NCBI GenBank assembly: GCA_965221175.1
Contig: OZ244867.1
Location: forward strand, 2,108,001 to 2,172,000
Direction of reading: 5' to 3'
Length of the DNA: 64,000 nucleotides
DNA from: JAJDZL01 sp965221175
Lineage (GTDB): Bacteria; Pseudomonadota; Gammaproteobacteria; Arenicellales; JAJDZL01
Each line of letters opens with the position of its first letter. Positions within the stretch are counted from its first letter, which is position 1. A program made the translations under genes and the position numbers. Below are positions 35,977 through 45,099 of this stretch, piece after piece. The notes under the pieces were generated by a model. The model was not told the origin of the DNA. It made no database searches and worked only from the letters and a program-made list of their open reading frames with translations.

Positions 35977-35979
35977 GTC

Positions 35980-37206
35980 TTACAAACCCAGTTTGGCCTT
36001 TGCGACGATATTTCGCTGAATTTCATTGGAACCCGAGTAAATCGGAGTTTTTCTATAGTTGAAGTAATTCCTTGCCGCATCGCCTGGGACATAAGGCCCA
36101 TCCATAGTGTTGGCCTCTTCAATGCGTGAAATGTCTATTGGTGCGAAATGAGCACTTGCTTCGGCTGTCAAACGAAAAACATCACACTGGATTTCGGTGC
36201 CGCGCACTTTGAGCATGGACGCCTCCGCTCCCAAAGCTTCTGAGTCGCCAGCTTCAAGAAGAAACCTTCTTTCGGTTACTTCCAAAGCGAAAAGCGATAT
36301 TTCCATCTGATGAAATCGGTCAGCGAAGGCTACATCGTCAATCAATCTCGCACCGCCGGCATTTTCCGCATACGCTAATCTACTCAGGCGGTCCAGTGTC
36401 GCCCTGGTACGGGAGATTTCAGCGGTTCCGAATCTCTCCAATCCAAGCAGGTACTTGCCGATTTCCCAGCCGTTATGCTCTTCACCAACAAGATGCTCTT
36501 TCGGTACGTGAACGTTATCAAAGTGAACTTCATTCACTTCATGCGTTCCTTCAAACAACAGCAGAGGTGACACTGTTACGCCCGGCGAAGATAGATCAAT
36601 CAGCAAAAAAGTGATTCCTTCCTGCTTCCTTTCTCCGACCCGCGTACGAAACAGTCCGAAAATCCAATCAGCGATGTGTGCTTCACTAGTCCATATTTTG
36701 GCTCCATTGACGATGTACTCCTCGCCATTCCAGGATGCACTGCATTTCAGAGAGGCAAGATCAGAACCCGAATTTGGTTCCGAAAATCCCTGGCACCAGA
36801 ACACATCGCCATTCAAGATTTCCGGCAGGAACTTCTCCTTCTGCCAGTCTGTACCATATTCGAATAAAGTCGGGCCCAGCATACCAACGCCGTAAATCAT
36901 CAGTCGTGGTGCGTTGTTCAAGGACAATTCCCGTTCGAAAACATATTGCTGCTCGTCACTCCAGCCAGGGCCTCCGTACTGCTTGGGCCACGATGGGCAA
37001 CACCATCCTCCTTGATCTCGCAAAATTCGATGCCAGCGCAGTTGCGCTTCTTTTGGAAGGTCCATCTGTTCCCTGGCGACCATTGTTCGAACGTCGTCCG
37101 GCAGATTTTTACGAATAACCGTTTGGACAGTCTTGCGAAAGTCTTCCAGTTCGTCGCTAAATGGAGGTGAATTCAACATCTCGAATATTTCGCTCGCAGA
37201 AATCAA
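35980..37206 (-). CDS. Acyl-CoA dehydrogenase, large-subunit type
   Basis: A 408-residue acyl-CoA dehydrogenase. Motifs include WCCPSWPKQYGGPGWS, CQGFSEPNSGSDLASLKCSA (the FAD/substrate loop), IVNGAKIWTSEAHIADW and a C-terminal YFNYRKTPIYSGSNEIQRNI, where the final segment helps bind FAD. It resembles the larger subunit of PimC/PimD-type dehydrogenase pairs and is coupled to the smaller paralog 3 bp downstream. It likely oxidises a dicarboxylic or branched acyl-CoA, but nothing nearby tells which. Confidence 0.82.
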   Translation of the reverse strand: MISASEIFEMLNSPPFSDELEDFRKTVQTVIRKNLPDDVRTMVAREQMDLPKEAQLRWHRILRDQGGWCCPSWPKQYGGPGWSDEQQYVFERELSLNNAPRLMIYGVGMLGPTLFEYGTDWQKEKFLPEILNGDVFWCQGFSEPNSGSDLASLKCSASWNGEEYIVNGAKIWTSEAHIADWIFGLFRTRVGERKQEGITFLLIDLSSPGVTVSPLLLFEGTHEVNEVHFDNVHVPKEHLVGEEHNGWEIGKYLLGLERFGTAEISRTRATLDRLSRLAYAENAGGARLIDDVAFADRFHQMEISLFALEVTERRFLLEAGDSEALGAEASMLKVRGTEIQCDVFRLTAEASAHFAPIDISRIEEANTMDGPYVPGDAARNYFNYRKTPIYSGSNEIQRNIVAKAKLGL

Positions 37207-37306
37207 AGCTAAAGCAGAATTGCTATTGCAGAATTGAACATGTAGACGGAAACTTCAGTAGTTTCTCGTAATATGTTACAGCAGACGACACAATGGTAAT
37301 AACGAA

Positions 37307-38479
37307 TCACAGGCTTGATGCCAAAGCACCTATGCATTCACAAGCCGATTTCAAACTTGATTCAGATTCACCAATATTCATTCTCAGTATTCCTTCGCCA
37401 CTCTTTCCGAATGCCCTACAGGGAAGAACCGCAACCCGAAATTCGTCAAGAAGCCGCCAAGCAAATTCGGTCGCAGTAAGGCCCCAGTTTCGAACATCAA
37501 AAGTTACGAACATACCAACTTTCGACCCTCTGATCACCAATCCGTCTATCTCGTTCAACATGGAGATGACCTTCTGTCTTTTGCAATCTATGTCGTTTCG
37601 CACTCTTGCGGAAATCTCATCCGTGTTCTGAATTGCGGTAACCGCAGCATCCTGAATGAACATCGGCAACCCGTAACTCATGCACATAGACAGGTTGAAC
37701 AAACGCTCTATCAAGGGTTCTTGGGCAATCACCCAGCCGATTCGCCAGCCAGTCATACGGTGCGATTTTGATACACTGGAAATCGTGATGCAATTGTCGA
37801 ATGCACCGGGCATGGATGCCGGGTGTCTGAATGTACCTGGAGCTGCCAGGGAAACATAGACTTCGTCGCTGATTAGCCAAATGTCATTTCGTCTGCAAAC
37901 ATCAATCATTGCCTCCATGAACTCTGTGTCGTAGACCACTCCAGAGGGATTGTGGGGGGAATTAATTACAATCGCGCGAGTTCTGTCGGTGATTTTCAGG
38001 AAGACATCTTGCGTGGTGGGCATGAAATCCCGTTCCGGAAGCGTTGTTACGGGCACCACACAGGCCCCGCCCGCTGAAAATGTTGCAGGATAGGTGGCAT
38101 AGTGAGGTTCAATCACAATCGCTTCGTCTCCGGGTTCCAGGGTGCAAAGCGAAGTTGCAAACAAGGCGTTCTGCGCACCGGCAAACACAGCACAGTTTGA
38201 CTGGGAGATAGGTATGCCGAATTCCTTTGAATATCGTTCGGCAATTACTCTTGTCAACTCCGGTTCACCGCCAATTTCGCTATAGTGATGCCGAGCGTTC
38301 TTCAGGCTGGCAAAGGCGGAATCTATGATGATCTGCGGAGTGGGTTCCAGCATTTCCTGTCCGATGGACAGGACAATAATTTCTACACCATTTCGCTTGC
38401 GTTCAATGGCCGTATAGTGAATATCCCACGCATCAGCTCCTTTCCCGCCAACGCGATTGGTTAGATTGGTAAATTTCAA
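37307..38479 (-). CDS. PLP-dependent class I/II aminotransferase
   Basis: A 390-residue fold-type I aminotransferase related to aspartate and arginine:pyruvate aminotransferases. The PLP lysine is K238 in SSVSKSHRMTGWRIGW. NSPHNPSG and LISDEVYVSL supply the Asn, Asp and Tyr that bind the cofactor, and LRMNIGES near the C-terminus holds the carboxylate-binding Arg. It lies upstream of the acyl-CoA dehydrogenase pair with a 100-bp gap, suggesting a shared amino-acid or acyl catabolic role. Exact substrate unknown. Confidence 0.82.
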   Translation of the reverse strand: MKFTNLTNRVGGKGADAWDIHYTAIERKRNGVEIIVLSIGQEMLEPTPQIIIDSAFASLKNARHHYSEIGGEPELTRVIAERYSKEFGIPISQSNCAVFAGAQNALFATSLCTLEPGDEAIVIEPHYATYPATFSAGGACVVPVTTLPERDFMPTTQDVFLKITDRTRAIVINSPHNPSGVVYDTEFMEAMIDVCRRNDIWLISDEVYVSLAAPGTFRHPASMPGAFDNCITISSVSKSHRMTGWRIGWVIAQEPLIERLFNLSMCMSYGLPMFIQDAAVTAIQNTDEISARVRNDIDCKRQKVISMLNEIDGLVIRGSKVGMFVTFDVRNWGLTATEFAWRLLDEFRVAVLPCRAFGKSGEGILRMNIGESESSLKSACECIGALASSL

Positions 38480-38657
38480 GGTTGAAAGGCGAAAGATAGT
38501 GTTAGATTAGTAATTTATGTTCACAAAAGATTCATCAAGGAGCGGTAAATATAGCACCACTCTTGCATTCAGCGAGCAGTCGTAAAATGTCATGCAATAT
38601 TCTGCGGTATTACGGTTAGAATAGATGGCTTGAATTTGTCATTTCCTTGCGGTCAGC

Positions 38658-39899
38658 ATGATCTTAGAAACTTTCGAACACCCTGTTGCCGGATTTAGAG
38701 ATTTTATTCGAGATGTCGGTGGAGTTTATATTGGAAATGCTGTAGTGGCATTTCTTTTTTCATGTACCGGTCCCGTAGCCATCATTATTTCAGTTGGACT
38801 GAATGGCGGGCTGAGCGAAGCGGAAATTGGAACCTGGATTTTTTCCGGGTGTGTCGTAGGCGGGCTGATAACTGTGTTGTTTTGTGTCGCCTATAGACAA
38901 CCACTCAGTTTTGCTTGGACCATTCCTGGTTCGGTACTGTTAGGCTCGGCATTGGATCACTTGAGCTTTGCTGAGGTGATTGGCGCTTACTGGGTGACTG
39001 GAATACTGATCGGAGTGATCGGATTGTCTGGAGGTGTCAGAAAGGCTCTCAAAATCGTGCCTCTGCCGATTGTGCTGGCAATGGTGGCTGGAATATTTCT
39101 GCAGTTCGGACTGGATTTGGTACTGGCATTCGAGCAGGAAGTGCTACTTGCATCGGCCATGGTGCTAGCCTATATCGCGGTCTTTCTAGTGCCAGGCTTG
39201 AGCGCATTGGTGCCGCCGGTTGTGATGACCCTGATCGCTGGTATTGTTGTTGTATTACTGACCGGTAGTTTTGAAGACGGTGAGGTTGTTCAATGGTTTG
39301 ACTGGCCGATTCTACATGCTCCAGTATTCACCCAGCAGTCTTTATTTGAACTCGTCATTCCTTTGGCCGTCACAGTTCTGGTTGCCCAAAATGCTCAGGG
39401 ATTTGCAGTTCTCATGAATAGTGGACACAAACCGCCCGTGAATGCAATGACGACGGCTTGCGGCGCGGGATCTCTGGTAAGCGCCGTGTTCGGTTCGGTA
39501 TCCACTTGCGTGACAGGGCCTGCCAATGCGGTACTCGTAAGTGGAGGAGAAGCGAGTAGACAGTATACGGCTGGCATCATATTCGGTGTTCTAAACGTCG
39601 CGTTCGGCGTATTGGCATTTGCCGCTACGTGGCTGATTCTGAAATTGCCGCCAGCATTCATCGCGGTTCTCAGTGGACTTGCTTTGCTGCCGGTATTACA
39701 GAAAGCATTCGTAACTGCTTTCTCAGGAAAATTTCAGTTGAGTTCTCTAATTACGTTGCTTGTGACTGTGTCCGGCATAACTATTTGGAATATTGGAGCT
39801 CCGTTCTGGGGTCTTGTCGTAGGATTGATCATTGCTTTGTTGTTGGAGAGAGCGGATTTCCGTGAGCACCTTGAAGCAGCCCGCAACAATAGCAGTTGA
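38658..39899 (+). CDS. BenE-family transporter
   Basis: A 413-residue membrane protein with about 12 hydrophobic segments in the BenE (benzoate:H+ symporter) family pattern: FLFSCTGPVAIIISV near the start, TIPGSVLLGSA, LPIVLAMVAGIFLQFGLDL and VLVAQNAQGFAVL. It is divergent from the aminotransferase gene with 178 bp between. BenE homologs outside aromatic pathways are uncharacterised carriers; without ben or cat genes nearby benzoate is not implied. Confidence 0.8.
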   Translation: MILETFEHPVAGFRDFIRDVGGVYIGNAVVAFLFSCTGPVAIIISVGLNGGLSEAEIGTWIFSGCVVGGLITVLFCVAYRQPLSFAWTIPGSVLLGSALDHLSFAEVIGAYWVTGILIGVIGLSGGVRKALKIVPLPIVLAMVAGIFLQFGLDLVLAFEQEVLLASAMVLAYIAVFLVPGLSALVPPVVMTLIAGIVVVLLTGSFEDGEVVQWFDWPILHAPVFTQQSLFELVIPLAVTVLVAQNAQGFAVLMNSGHKPPVNAMTTACGAGSLVSAVFGSVSTCVTGPANAVLVSGGEASRQYTAGIIFGVLNVAFGVLAFAATWLILKLPPAFIAVLSGLALLPVLQKAFVTAFSGKFQLSSLITLLVTVSGITIWNIGAPFWGLVVGLIIALLLERADFREHLEAARNNSS

Positions 39900-39976
39900 C
39901 AGTGCATTTGCACAAATTAACCGGTTTGCAAGGAATTTGGTTCTATTGAAGAACGGCGCGGCGAGTGATGGAACTT

Positions 39977-40053
<77 letters not shown>

Positions 40054-40228
40054 ACTTACTTGTGAATCTGAAAACTGAAATGGCCTACGGGACAATCCCC
40101 GGATTGACAACGATACGTCAATGATTTATGTTCGGTCTTGCAGAAAGAAAATCAGATTTTCCAGCGCACCGAATTATAAACGTTTTAGTCGTTGGAGATT
40201 ATCGCAGTCAATCTCAGTATGAGTACGC

Positions 40229-40459
40229 ATGGATGACCAGGCGGAGGAAAATTCAATAGTGACAAAAGACAACGATGCCACAACTCAATACTACGAGGCA
40301 ATTCGACACATTGAGCTGGACATCTACAGTCCAGTCAAGGATTCCAACTCAGATTTGTGGCTGCCAACACCAAAGCTAGAACAAATATTCAGCGCAGGCA
40401 TGGTAGGCAAGTCACTTGCTGAATTGCCAATGCGAACCCGCTCAAAAGCGGTCCATTAA
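40229..40459 (+). CDS. Short ORF of unknown function upstream of xthA
   Basis: A 76-residue frame ending 26 bp before xthA. It is acidic at the N-terminus and ends MVGKSLAELPMRTRSKAVH with an abrupt stop. The last segment gives me a weak impression of the N-terminal part of certain restriction-endonuclease-like proteins, which would make this a truncated relic, but I cannot support that. No ribosome-binding site is obvious. Coding status is uncertain. Confidence 0.35.
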   Translation: MDDQAEENSIVTKDNDATTQYYEAIRHIELDIYSPVKDSNSDLWLPTPKLEQIFSAGMVGKSLAELPMRTRSKAVH

Positions 40460-40485
40460 TCTTTCCATTCGAGGAGTTTGTAACA

Positions 40486-41253
40486 TTGAAAATAGCGACT
40501 TGGAACGTAAATTCTCTGAGAGTCCGTCTTCCGCATGTCTGCGATTGGAGCGAAGAGCATAGGCCGGATGCGTTATGTTTGCAGGAAACCAAAACCGTGG
40601 ACGAAAATTTTCCGGTAGATGCACTGGAAGAAATCGGTTTGAATTGCATTTATTCAGGACAGAAAACCTATAACGGTGTTGCCGTACTTACTAGTGGGGA
40701 AGTTGAAGATATTGTTACAGACTTTCCAACATTCGAAGATCCTCAAAGACGTGTCCTTGCCGTAACAACCAACAGCGTTCGCGTGATCAATCTCTACGTG
40801 CCCAATGGAAAGGAAGTAGGCAATGAAAAATATCACTACAAGCTTGAGTGGTTTGAACACCTGTTGAAGTTCGTTGAGCAAGAGATGAAAAGATACGACA
40901 AGGTCGTTGTAACAGGCGATTTTAATATTGCCCCTGCTGACGAAGACGTTCACGACCCGGAATTATGGAAGGACAAGATACTCTGCAGTGTTCCAGAACG
41001 CGAGTGTTTTCGGAATTTGATTGGCCTCGGTCTTACTGATGCATTCAGGCAGTTTGAACAGCCTCCGAAAAGCTTCTCATGGTGGGATTATCGTGCCGCA
41101 GGATTTCGTCGCGATCTTGGACTGCGGATAGATCATATTCTGGTTAGTGAGGAACTCCGTAAAATTTGCACCGAATGCATGATTGATAAAGAACCCCGAA
41201 CCTGGGAGCGTCCGTCAGACCACACGCCGGTTGTTGCGCAATTTACGTTATAG
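40486..41253 (+). CDS. xthA: Exodeoxyribonuclease III
   Basis: A 255-residue AP endonuclease/3'-5' exonuclease of the EEP superfamily for base-excision repair. It begins with TTG, giving MKIATWNVNSLRVRLPHV. Catalytic motifs are LCLQETKT (Glu), VVTGDFNIAPADED (Asp/Asn) and PSDHTPVVAQF (Asp/His). A GAGGAG-like ribosome site (GAGGAG at 40471-40476) lies at normal distance. Closest in style to the XthA group. Confidence 0.92.
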   Translation: MKIATWNVNSLRVRLPHVCDWSEEHRPDALCLQETKTVDENFPVDALEEIGLNCIYSGQKTYNGVAVLTSGEVEDIVTDFPTFEDPQRRVLAVTTNSVRVINLYVPNGKEVGNEKYHYKLEWFEHLLKFVEQEMKRYDKVVVTGDFNIAPADEDVHDPELWKDKILCSVPERECFRNLIGLGLTDAFRQFEQPPKSFSWWDYRAAGFRRDLGLRIDHILVSEELRKICTECMIDKEPRTWERPSDHTPVVAQFTL

Positions 41254-41422
41254 CGCCTGAAATTGGACAATTAACTTGAACTTGCAATTATCGCGTTAAA
41301 TTTACAATGCAGGCTTTGATTCTGCTTGTGTAAACACACCTCACTAAATTTGTTAACGGCCCAAATCGTTTCTTTGTCACATATTCAAAATGCCATGAAT
41401 TTACAGACTAATATTTTGAGAT

Positions 41423-41825
41423 TCATATGAACACCTCTTCGAATACAGCATCCAAGCCCCGCTCAATACCTATTGGTGATTGCTTGTGTGGAATATCCAA
41501 ATATTCGAAAATTTCGCCAAACTTTCCAAATCCTGGCAAGCCATTCAATTCTACCCAATAAATTTGTCAACAAAATACTGTATTGGTCAACCAGGTGATC
41601 ACCGTAGATGTTCGTTGATCGCATTGACTGCCAAAACTCATACCCCGCATGTGCAATCAGAATAGTTGTTGGATACTTATGCAGGTCGTCGTATGGCACG
41701 GCGCTGTTGATTAAATCGGCAATGTCTAGCGTATCAAAGGCATGAAACAGGTTGATGCCCCGAGATTCGAGGAACCCGAGACCTTGTGATTGAATCATTT
41801 GGTGTAACGGCGTCCCAATTTCCAC
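41423..41825 (-). pseudogene. Frameshifted gene remnant of unknown family
   Basis: On the minus strand a 5' part (from 41825) reads as plausible protein: LGFLESRGINLFHAF, YPTTILIAHAGYEFWQ, DHLVDQYSILL. It then changes character near 41570. In another phase the sequence continues as QIYWVELNGLPGFGKFGEIF and EYLDIPHKQSPIGI to a TGA at 41423. The two halves together look like one gene broken by a frameshift. The first half faintly recalls the N-terminus of epoxyqueuosine-reductase-like ferredoxins, but not enough to name. Confidence 0.35.
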
Positions 41826-41987
41826 TTCACTGAGTATGAGACTTAGATTCTATTCGGCTACAGCTATATTTGATTCTCCATCTTGAGTTACATCAAAACA
41901 CCAAGCGAAAGCCAGATTCACTGTTTTGTAGGCTTCATGGCCGCTGATTGATGGCAACGGCTAACAGGCTCGTCACTCACCCGAATT

Positions 41988-42330
41988 TTATAGACTCAAG
42001 TTCCAGCAAAAGATCTGGCTTCCTGTTACCGGACAGGACTGGTTCTTTACATTGAGTCTCACACTCAGAAGCATAATAGCCTTGCTCTGAACTTCAGTCG
42101 GCGAGGTGTTCATCGAGCATTTTGCTTTTTTCTGTTTCGTCAGTCGAATCCAGTGCTTGGCAACCGTAACAAAATCTTTCAGCAGCGCTTGAAGACTGCA
42201 CACCGACATCTCGTCTGCGGTGCGACCGGACGCCACCTTACAACGCGCCGACGCTAAATTTCTCACAGGTGCTATCACCAACTGTCCGGGCTGTTCATCG
42301 TCAAACAGCAGTGGCGTCAGTTTTTCTCAC
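41988..42330 (-). pseudogene. IS4/IS1634-like transposase, C-terminal remnant
   Basis: Reading the minus strand from about 42330, the codons give LTPLLFDDEQPGQLVIAPV, then VASGRTADEMSVCSLQALLK and TSPTEVQSKAIMLLSVRLNV. This is the usual ending (APLLFDD..., GRT.DGLPV.S...LLADLAT, PTPLQ..AF.LL) of a common group of IS4-type transposases. Everything before this tail is missing. Terminal repeats were not found. An open frame with GTG-type start (42281) exists, but this is not a functional gene. Confidence 0.65.
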
Positions 42331-42346
42331 ATGTAATGGTGACTTT

Positions 42347-42370
42347 GACGATTTCGTGCACGAAATCGTC
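42347..42370. repeat. 24-bp perfect palindrome
   Basis: GACGATTTCGTG is followed immediately by its exact reverse complement, giving a 24-bp palindrome with no spacer. GGTGAC at 42338-42343 and GTCACC at 42368-42373 extend the symmetry with a 3-nt interruption on the left. It lies between the transposase remnant and the alcohol dehydrogenase stop (42431). It could be a terminator stem for the latter, an operator, or the join of two IS ends. Confidence 0.6.
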
Positions 42371-42430
42371 ACCATATCTGCCCATATTCCACTTGGCGGT
42401 TTTGGATAAATTTCAGATTGACGGGAAAAC

Positions 42431-43447
42431 TCAACTCATATTGATGACAAGCCGCCCTTGAACTTCGCCAGCAGCCAGGCGTTCAAATGCGTCATTAATT
42501 TGTGCGAAAGGCACGGATTCCACAACGCTGTCCACCTGGCCATCGCGTGCGAGATTCATTAACTGTCGCAATTCCTGGCGAGTGCCGTCGGCGCTGCCGA
42601 AAATTCTCAGTCCGTTTTCGATTACTTCAGAAGCATTGAAGACAAGTTCTTGGTGTGGCAGTGAAATCAAGACCAGTCTGCTGCGCGCCCTGGCGCTTTC
42701 GATCATCTGTCGCCAACTAGCAGCGGATGGCGCAAAATTAAAACTGGCATCTGCACCCCCCAATGCCTGGATTTGTTCGGGTGCATTTTCATCCGCCCGA
42801 ATTGCATGGTCTGCACCAAGTGATTTTGCGTACTGCAGTTTATCGTCAGACAGATCGACAGCAACAACCTGGGCGCCTGACAGTTTGGCGAACTGGATAG
42901 CATAGGAGCCCAAACCACCAGCCCCAAATATAACTGCCAGCTCGCCAGGTTGCAGGGCAGCTTTGCGAGTCGCACTGTAGGCTGCTACTCCGGCGCACAA
43001 GAGAGGGGCCGCTTTGACTACATCCAACTGGTCGGGGATAACGGTCGCCCAGTCCGCTCTCAGTACAACGTACTCTGCAAAACACCCGTCGGTATCGACG
43101 CCGGTACACGCAACATTGGCACAGTGGGTTTCGTGTCCAGTCAGGCACTCTCTACAAGTTCCACAAGTTCCGTATACATACCCTACGCCAACTCGCGTTC
43201 CTGCATTTAGGGTCGTTACGCCAGGCCCGGTTTTCACAATGATACCGACACCCTCATGACCAAGTGTCGTTGGCAGGCCCGGTAATAGATGCTCACCAAG
43301 CCAAAAATGCAAATCGGAATGACAGAGTCCGCACACCTCAATTTTTACTAGCACCTCTCCCTGACCGGGTTCAGGAATTGGCATATCGACAATTTCGAAT
43401 GGTGCCTTAATATTTACCATCCGGGCAGTTTTCATGTATTCAGTCAT
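42431..43447 (-). CDS. Zinc-dependent alcohol dehydrogenase
   Basis: A 338-residue medium-chain dehydrogenase (AdhP-like). The catalytic zinc site is in CGLCHSDLHFWLG and TLGHEGVGIIV. The structural zinc lobe is CGTCRECLTGHETHC, with four cysteines. The NAD-binding motif is VIFGAGGLGSYAIQFA. It oxidises or reduces simple alcohols and aldehydes in the cytosol. It follows the TauB-like gene on the same strand with a 28-bp gap, so it may be cotranscribed with the ABC transporter and act on the imported compound. Confidence 0.9.
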   Translation of the reverse strand: MTEYMKTARMVNIKAPFEIVDMPIPEPGQGEVLVKIEVCGLCHSDLHFWLGEHLLPGLPTTLGHEGVGIIVKTGPGVTTLNAGTRVGVGYVYGTCGTCRECLTGHETHCANVACTGVDTDGCFAEYVVLRADWATVIPDQLDVVKAAPLLCAGVAAYSATRKAALQPGELAVIFGAGGLGSYAIQFAKLSGAQVVAVDLSDDKLQYAKSLGADHAIRADENAPEQIQALGGADASFNFAPSAASWRQMIESARARSRLVLISLPHQELVFNASEVIENGLRIFGSADGTRQELRQLMNLARDGQVDSVVESVPFAQINDAFERLAAGEVQGRLVINMS

Positions 43448-43475
43448 ATTTTATTTCCTTCTCTATGCAATGGAT

Positions 43476-44258
43476 TCACGTTGCAATCATCGATTTTTCA
43501 ACCTCACGGTGCAAGTTGGCCATGATTCGTCGTTTTAGTTCAATGAACTGGGAGCTGGTCACAATTTCGTAATGTCTAGGACGGTCAAGCTCGACTTCAA
43601 CCGCATCAATTATGGTGCCTGGGCGTTTTGACATCACGTGTACGACATCGCCAAGAAACAGGGCTTCGTCAATATCGTGAGTAATAAAGAGGACAGTTTT
43701 TTGCTCGCGTTCCCAAATGCTTAGCAGCAGTTCCTGCATAATGGTGCGAGTTTGGCTGTCGAGCGCGCCGAAAGGTTCATCCATCAACAACACTTCGGGA
43801 TCATTCGCAAGGGCTCGGGCAATTGCCGCACGCTGTTGCATTCCACCCGAGAGTTGGCTTGAGTAGGCCTCCTCGAAACCACTCAATCCAACCGCCTGAA
43901 TATAATGCTGCACCCGTTCAGAGCGCTCATTCGGAGAAATTTTCCGAAGTGAAAGGCCGAACTCTACATTCTTTTTGACGGTCAGCCAAGGGAACAGCGA
44001 GTAGTTCTGAAACACCATGCCTCGATCTGCACCCGGTTCAGTGATTAGTTGGCCATCGATATAACAACCGCCTTCCGACACTTCAGTCAGCCCTGCCACC
44101 AAATGAAGCAGGCTAGATTTGCCACATCCCGAGGGACCGACAATGACCGCGAATTGCTTGTCCGGGATTTCCAGGGAAATGTTTTCCAACGCGGTTACTG
44201 TCCCAACCCGTCGTGACACAAAACGTAGCGAAACGTTCTCTATTGAAACCCGCCCCAA
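43476..44258 (-). CDS. ABC transporter ATP-binding protein, taurine/sulfonate/nitrate type
   Basis: A 260-residue ATPase of the TauB/SsuB family. Walker A is GPSGCGKSSLLHLVAG, the signature is QLSGGMQQRAAIARAL, Walker B is VLLMDEPFGALD, and the switch is FITHDIDEA. The start TTG at 44258 gives MGRVSIENVSLRF. It lies 18 bp after the permease gene. The imported solute (a sulfonate, nitrate, or a pyrimidine-like compound) cannot be fixed; no sulfonate-cleaving enzyme such as TauD is in the window. Confidence 0.87.
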   Translation of the reverse strand: MGRVSIENVSLRFVSRRVGTVTALENISLEIPDKQFAVIVGPSGCGKSSLLHLVAGLTEVSEGGCYIDGQLITEPGADRGMVFQNYSLFPWLTVKKNVEFGLSLRKISPNERSERVQHYIQAVGLSGFEEAYSSQLSGGMQQRAAIARALANDPEVLLMDEPFGALDSQTRTIMQELLLSIWEREQKTVLFITHDIDEALFLGDVVHVMSKRPGTIIDAVEVELDRPRHYEIVTSSQFIELKRRIMANLHREVEKSMIAT

Positions 44259-44276
44259 TCGCCTAATCCACCTTGC

Positions 44277-45065
44277 TTAATGAACCGTGGTCCATGGCAT
44301 CAACCATCGTTTCGCCAGTTTGAAAACCAAATCGGTTACCAGTCCAAGAACCCCGATTGTGAGAATTCCGACAAATATCGTCGCCGGATGCAGACCGCGC
44401 ATTGCTTGCAGAATCATGTAGCCGATTCCTGCAGACGCTGCGACCAGTTCAGCAACAACCAGGAAAGTCCACGCCCAGCCCATAGTCACCCTAAGCGTAT
44501 CCATGACACCGGGCAGTGTCGCGGGCAGCATCACCCGCGAAATGACTTGCCTGCGATTGACGCCCAAGGTGTAGGACACCTTGTAGAGATCATCCGAAAC
44601 ATTCGCAGAAACATCCGCGCACAGCACAATTTGCTGGAAAAAGGTTCCGAGAAAAATGACTGCAATTTTCTCCTCGATACCGATTCCAATCCACAGAATC
44701 AACAGAGGAATGAGCGCCGTCACCGGCAGATAGCGCATGAAGTTAACAAGCGGCTCAATTGCAGCGGCAACAATGCGAAAACTGCCCATGAATATTCCAA
44801 GTGGAACAGCAAAGATAGACGAGAGAAAAAAACCGATGTAAATCTCAGTCAGACTGACTTGCATGTGCTCAAACAAAGAGCCATTGGTAATGACTCTGAT
44901 TAACGCGGTCCAAACTTCATCCGGACGCGGGAGAAAGGTGCTGCTGACCAGTTGCAGATAACTCAACAAGCACCAGACCAACAAAACCGATCCGGCAACG
45001 GCGGTGCCTACGCCGATTTCAATTGCCCGAGGGATCGGCTTTTTGGGCGTAAAAAGCCGTGTCAA
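44277..45065 (-). CDS. ABC transporter permease, TauC/SsuC type
   Basis: A 262-residue inner-membrane permease with six hydrophobic segments and the cytoplasmic EAA-type loop (YTLGVNRRQVISRVMLPATL) that docks on the ATPase. Opening with a short basic N-terminus and a first helix (GVGTAVAGSVLLVWCLLSYL), it matches TauC/SsuC in length and layout. It lies between the binding protein (34-bp gap) and the ATPase. Confidence 0.87.
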   Translation of the reverse strand: MTRLFTPKKPIPRAIEIGVGTAVAGSVLLVWCLLSYLQLVSSTFLPRPDEVWTALIRVITNGSLFEHMQVSLTEIYIGFFLSSIFAVPLGIFMGSFRIVAAAIEPLVNFMRYLPVTALIPLLILWIGIGIEEKIAVIFLGTFFQQIVLCADVSANVSDDLYKVSYTLGVNRRQVISRVMLPATLPGVMDTLRVTMGWAWTFLVVAELVAASAGIGYMILQAMRGLHPATIFVGILTIGVLGLVTDLVFKLAKRWLMPWTTVH

Positions 45066-45099
45066 CCGTTTTCGATCCTCTCAGGTAACTGAACTAACG

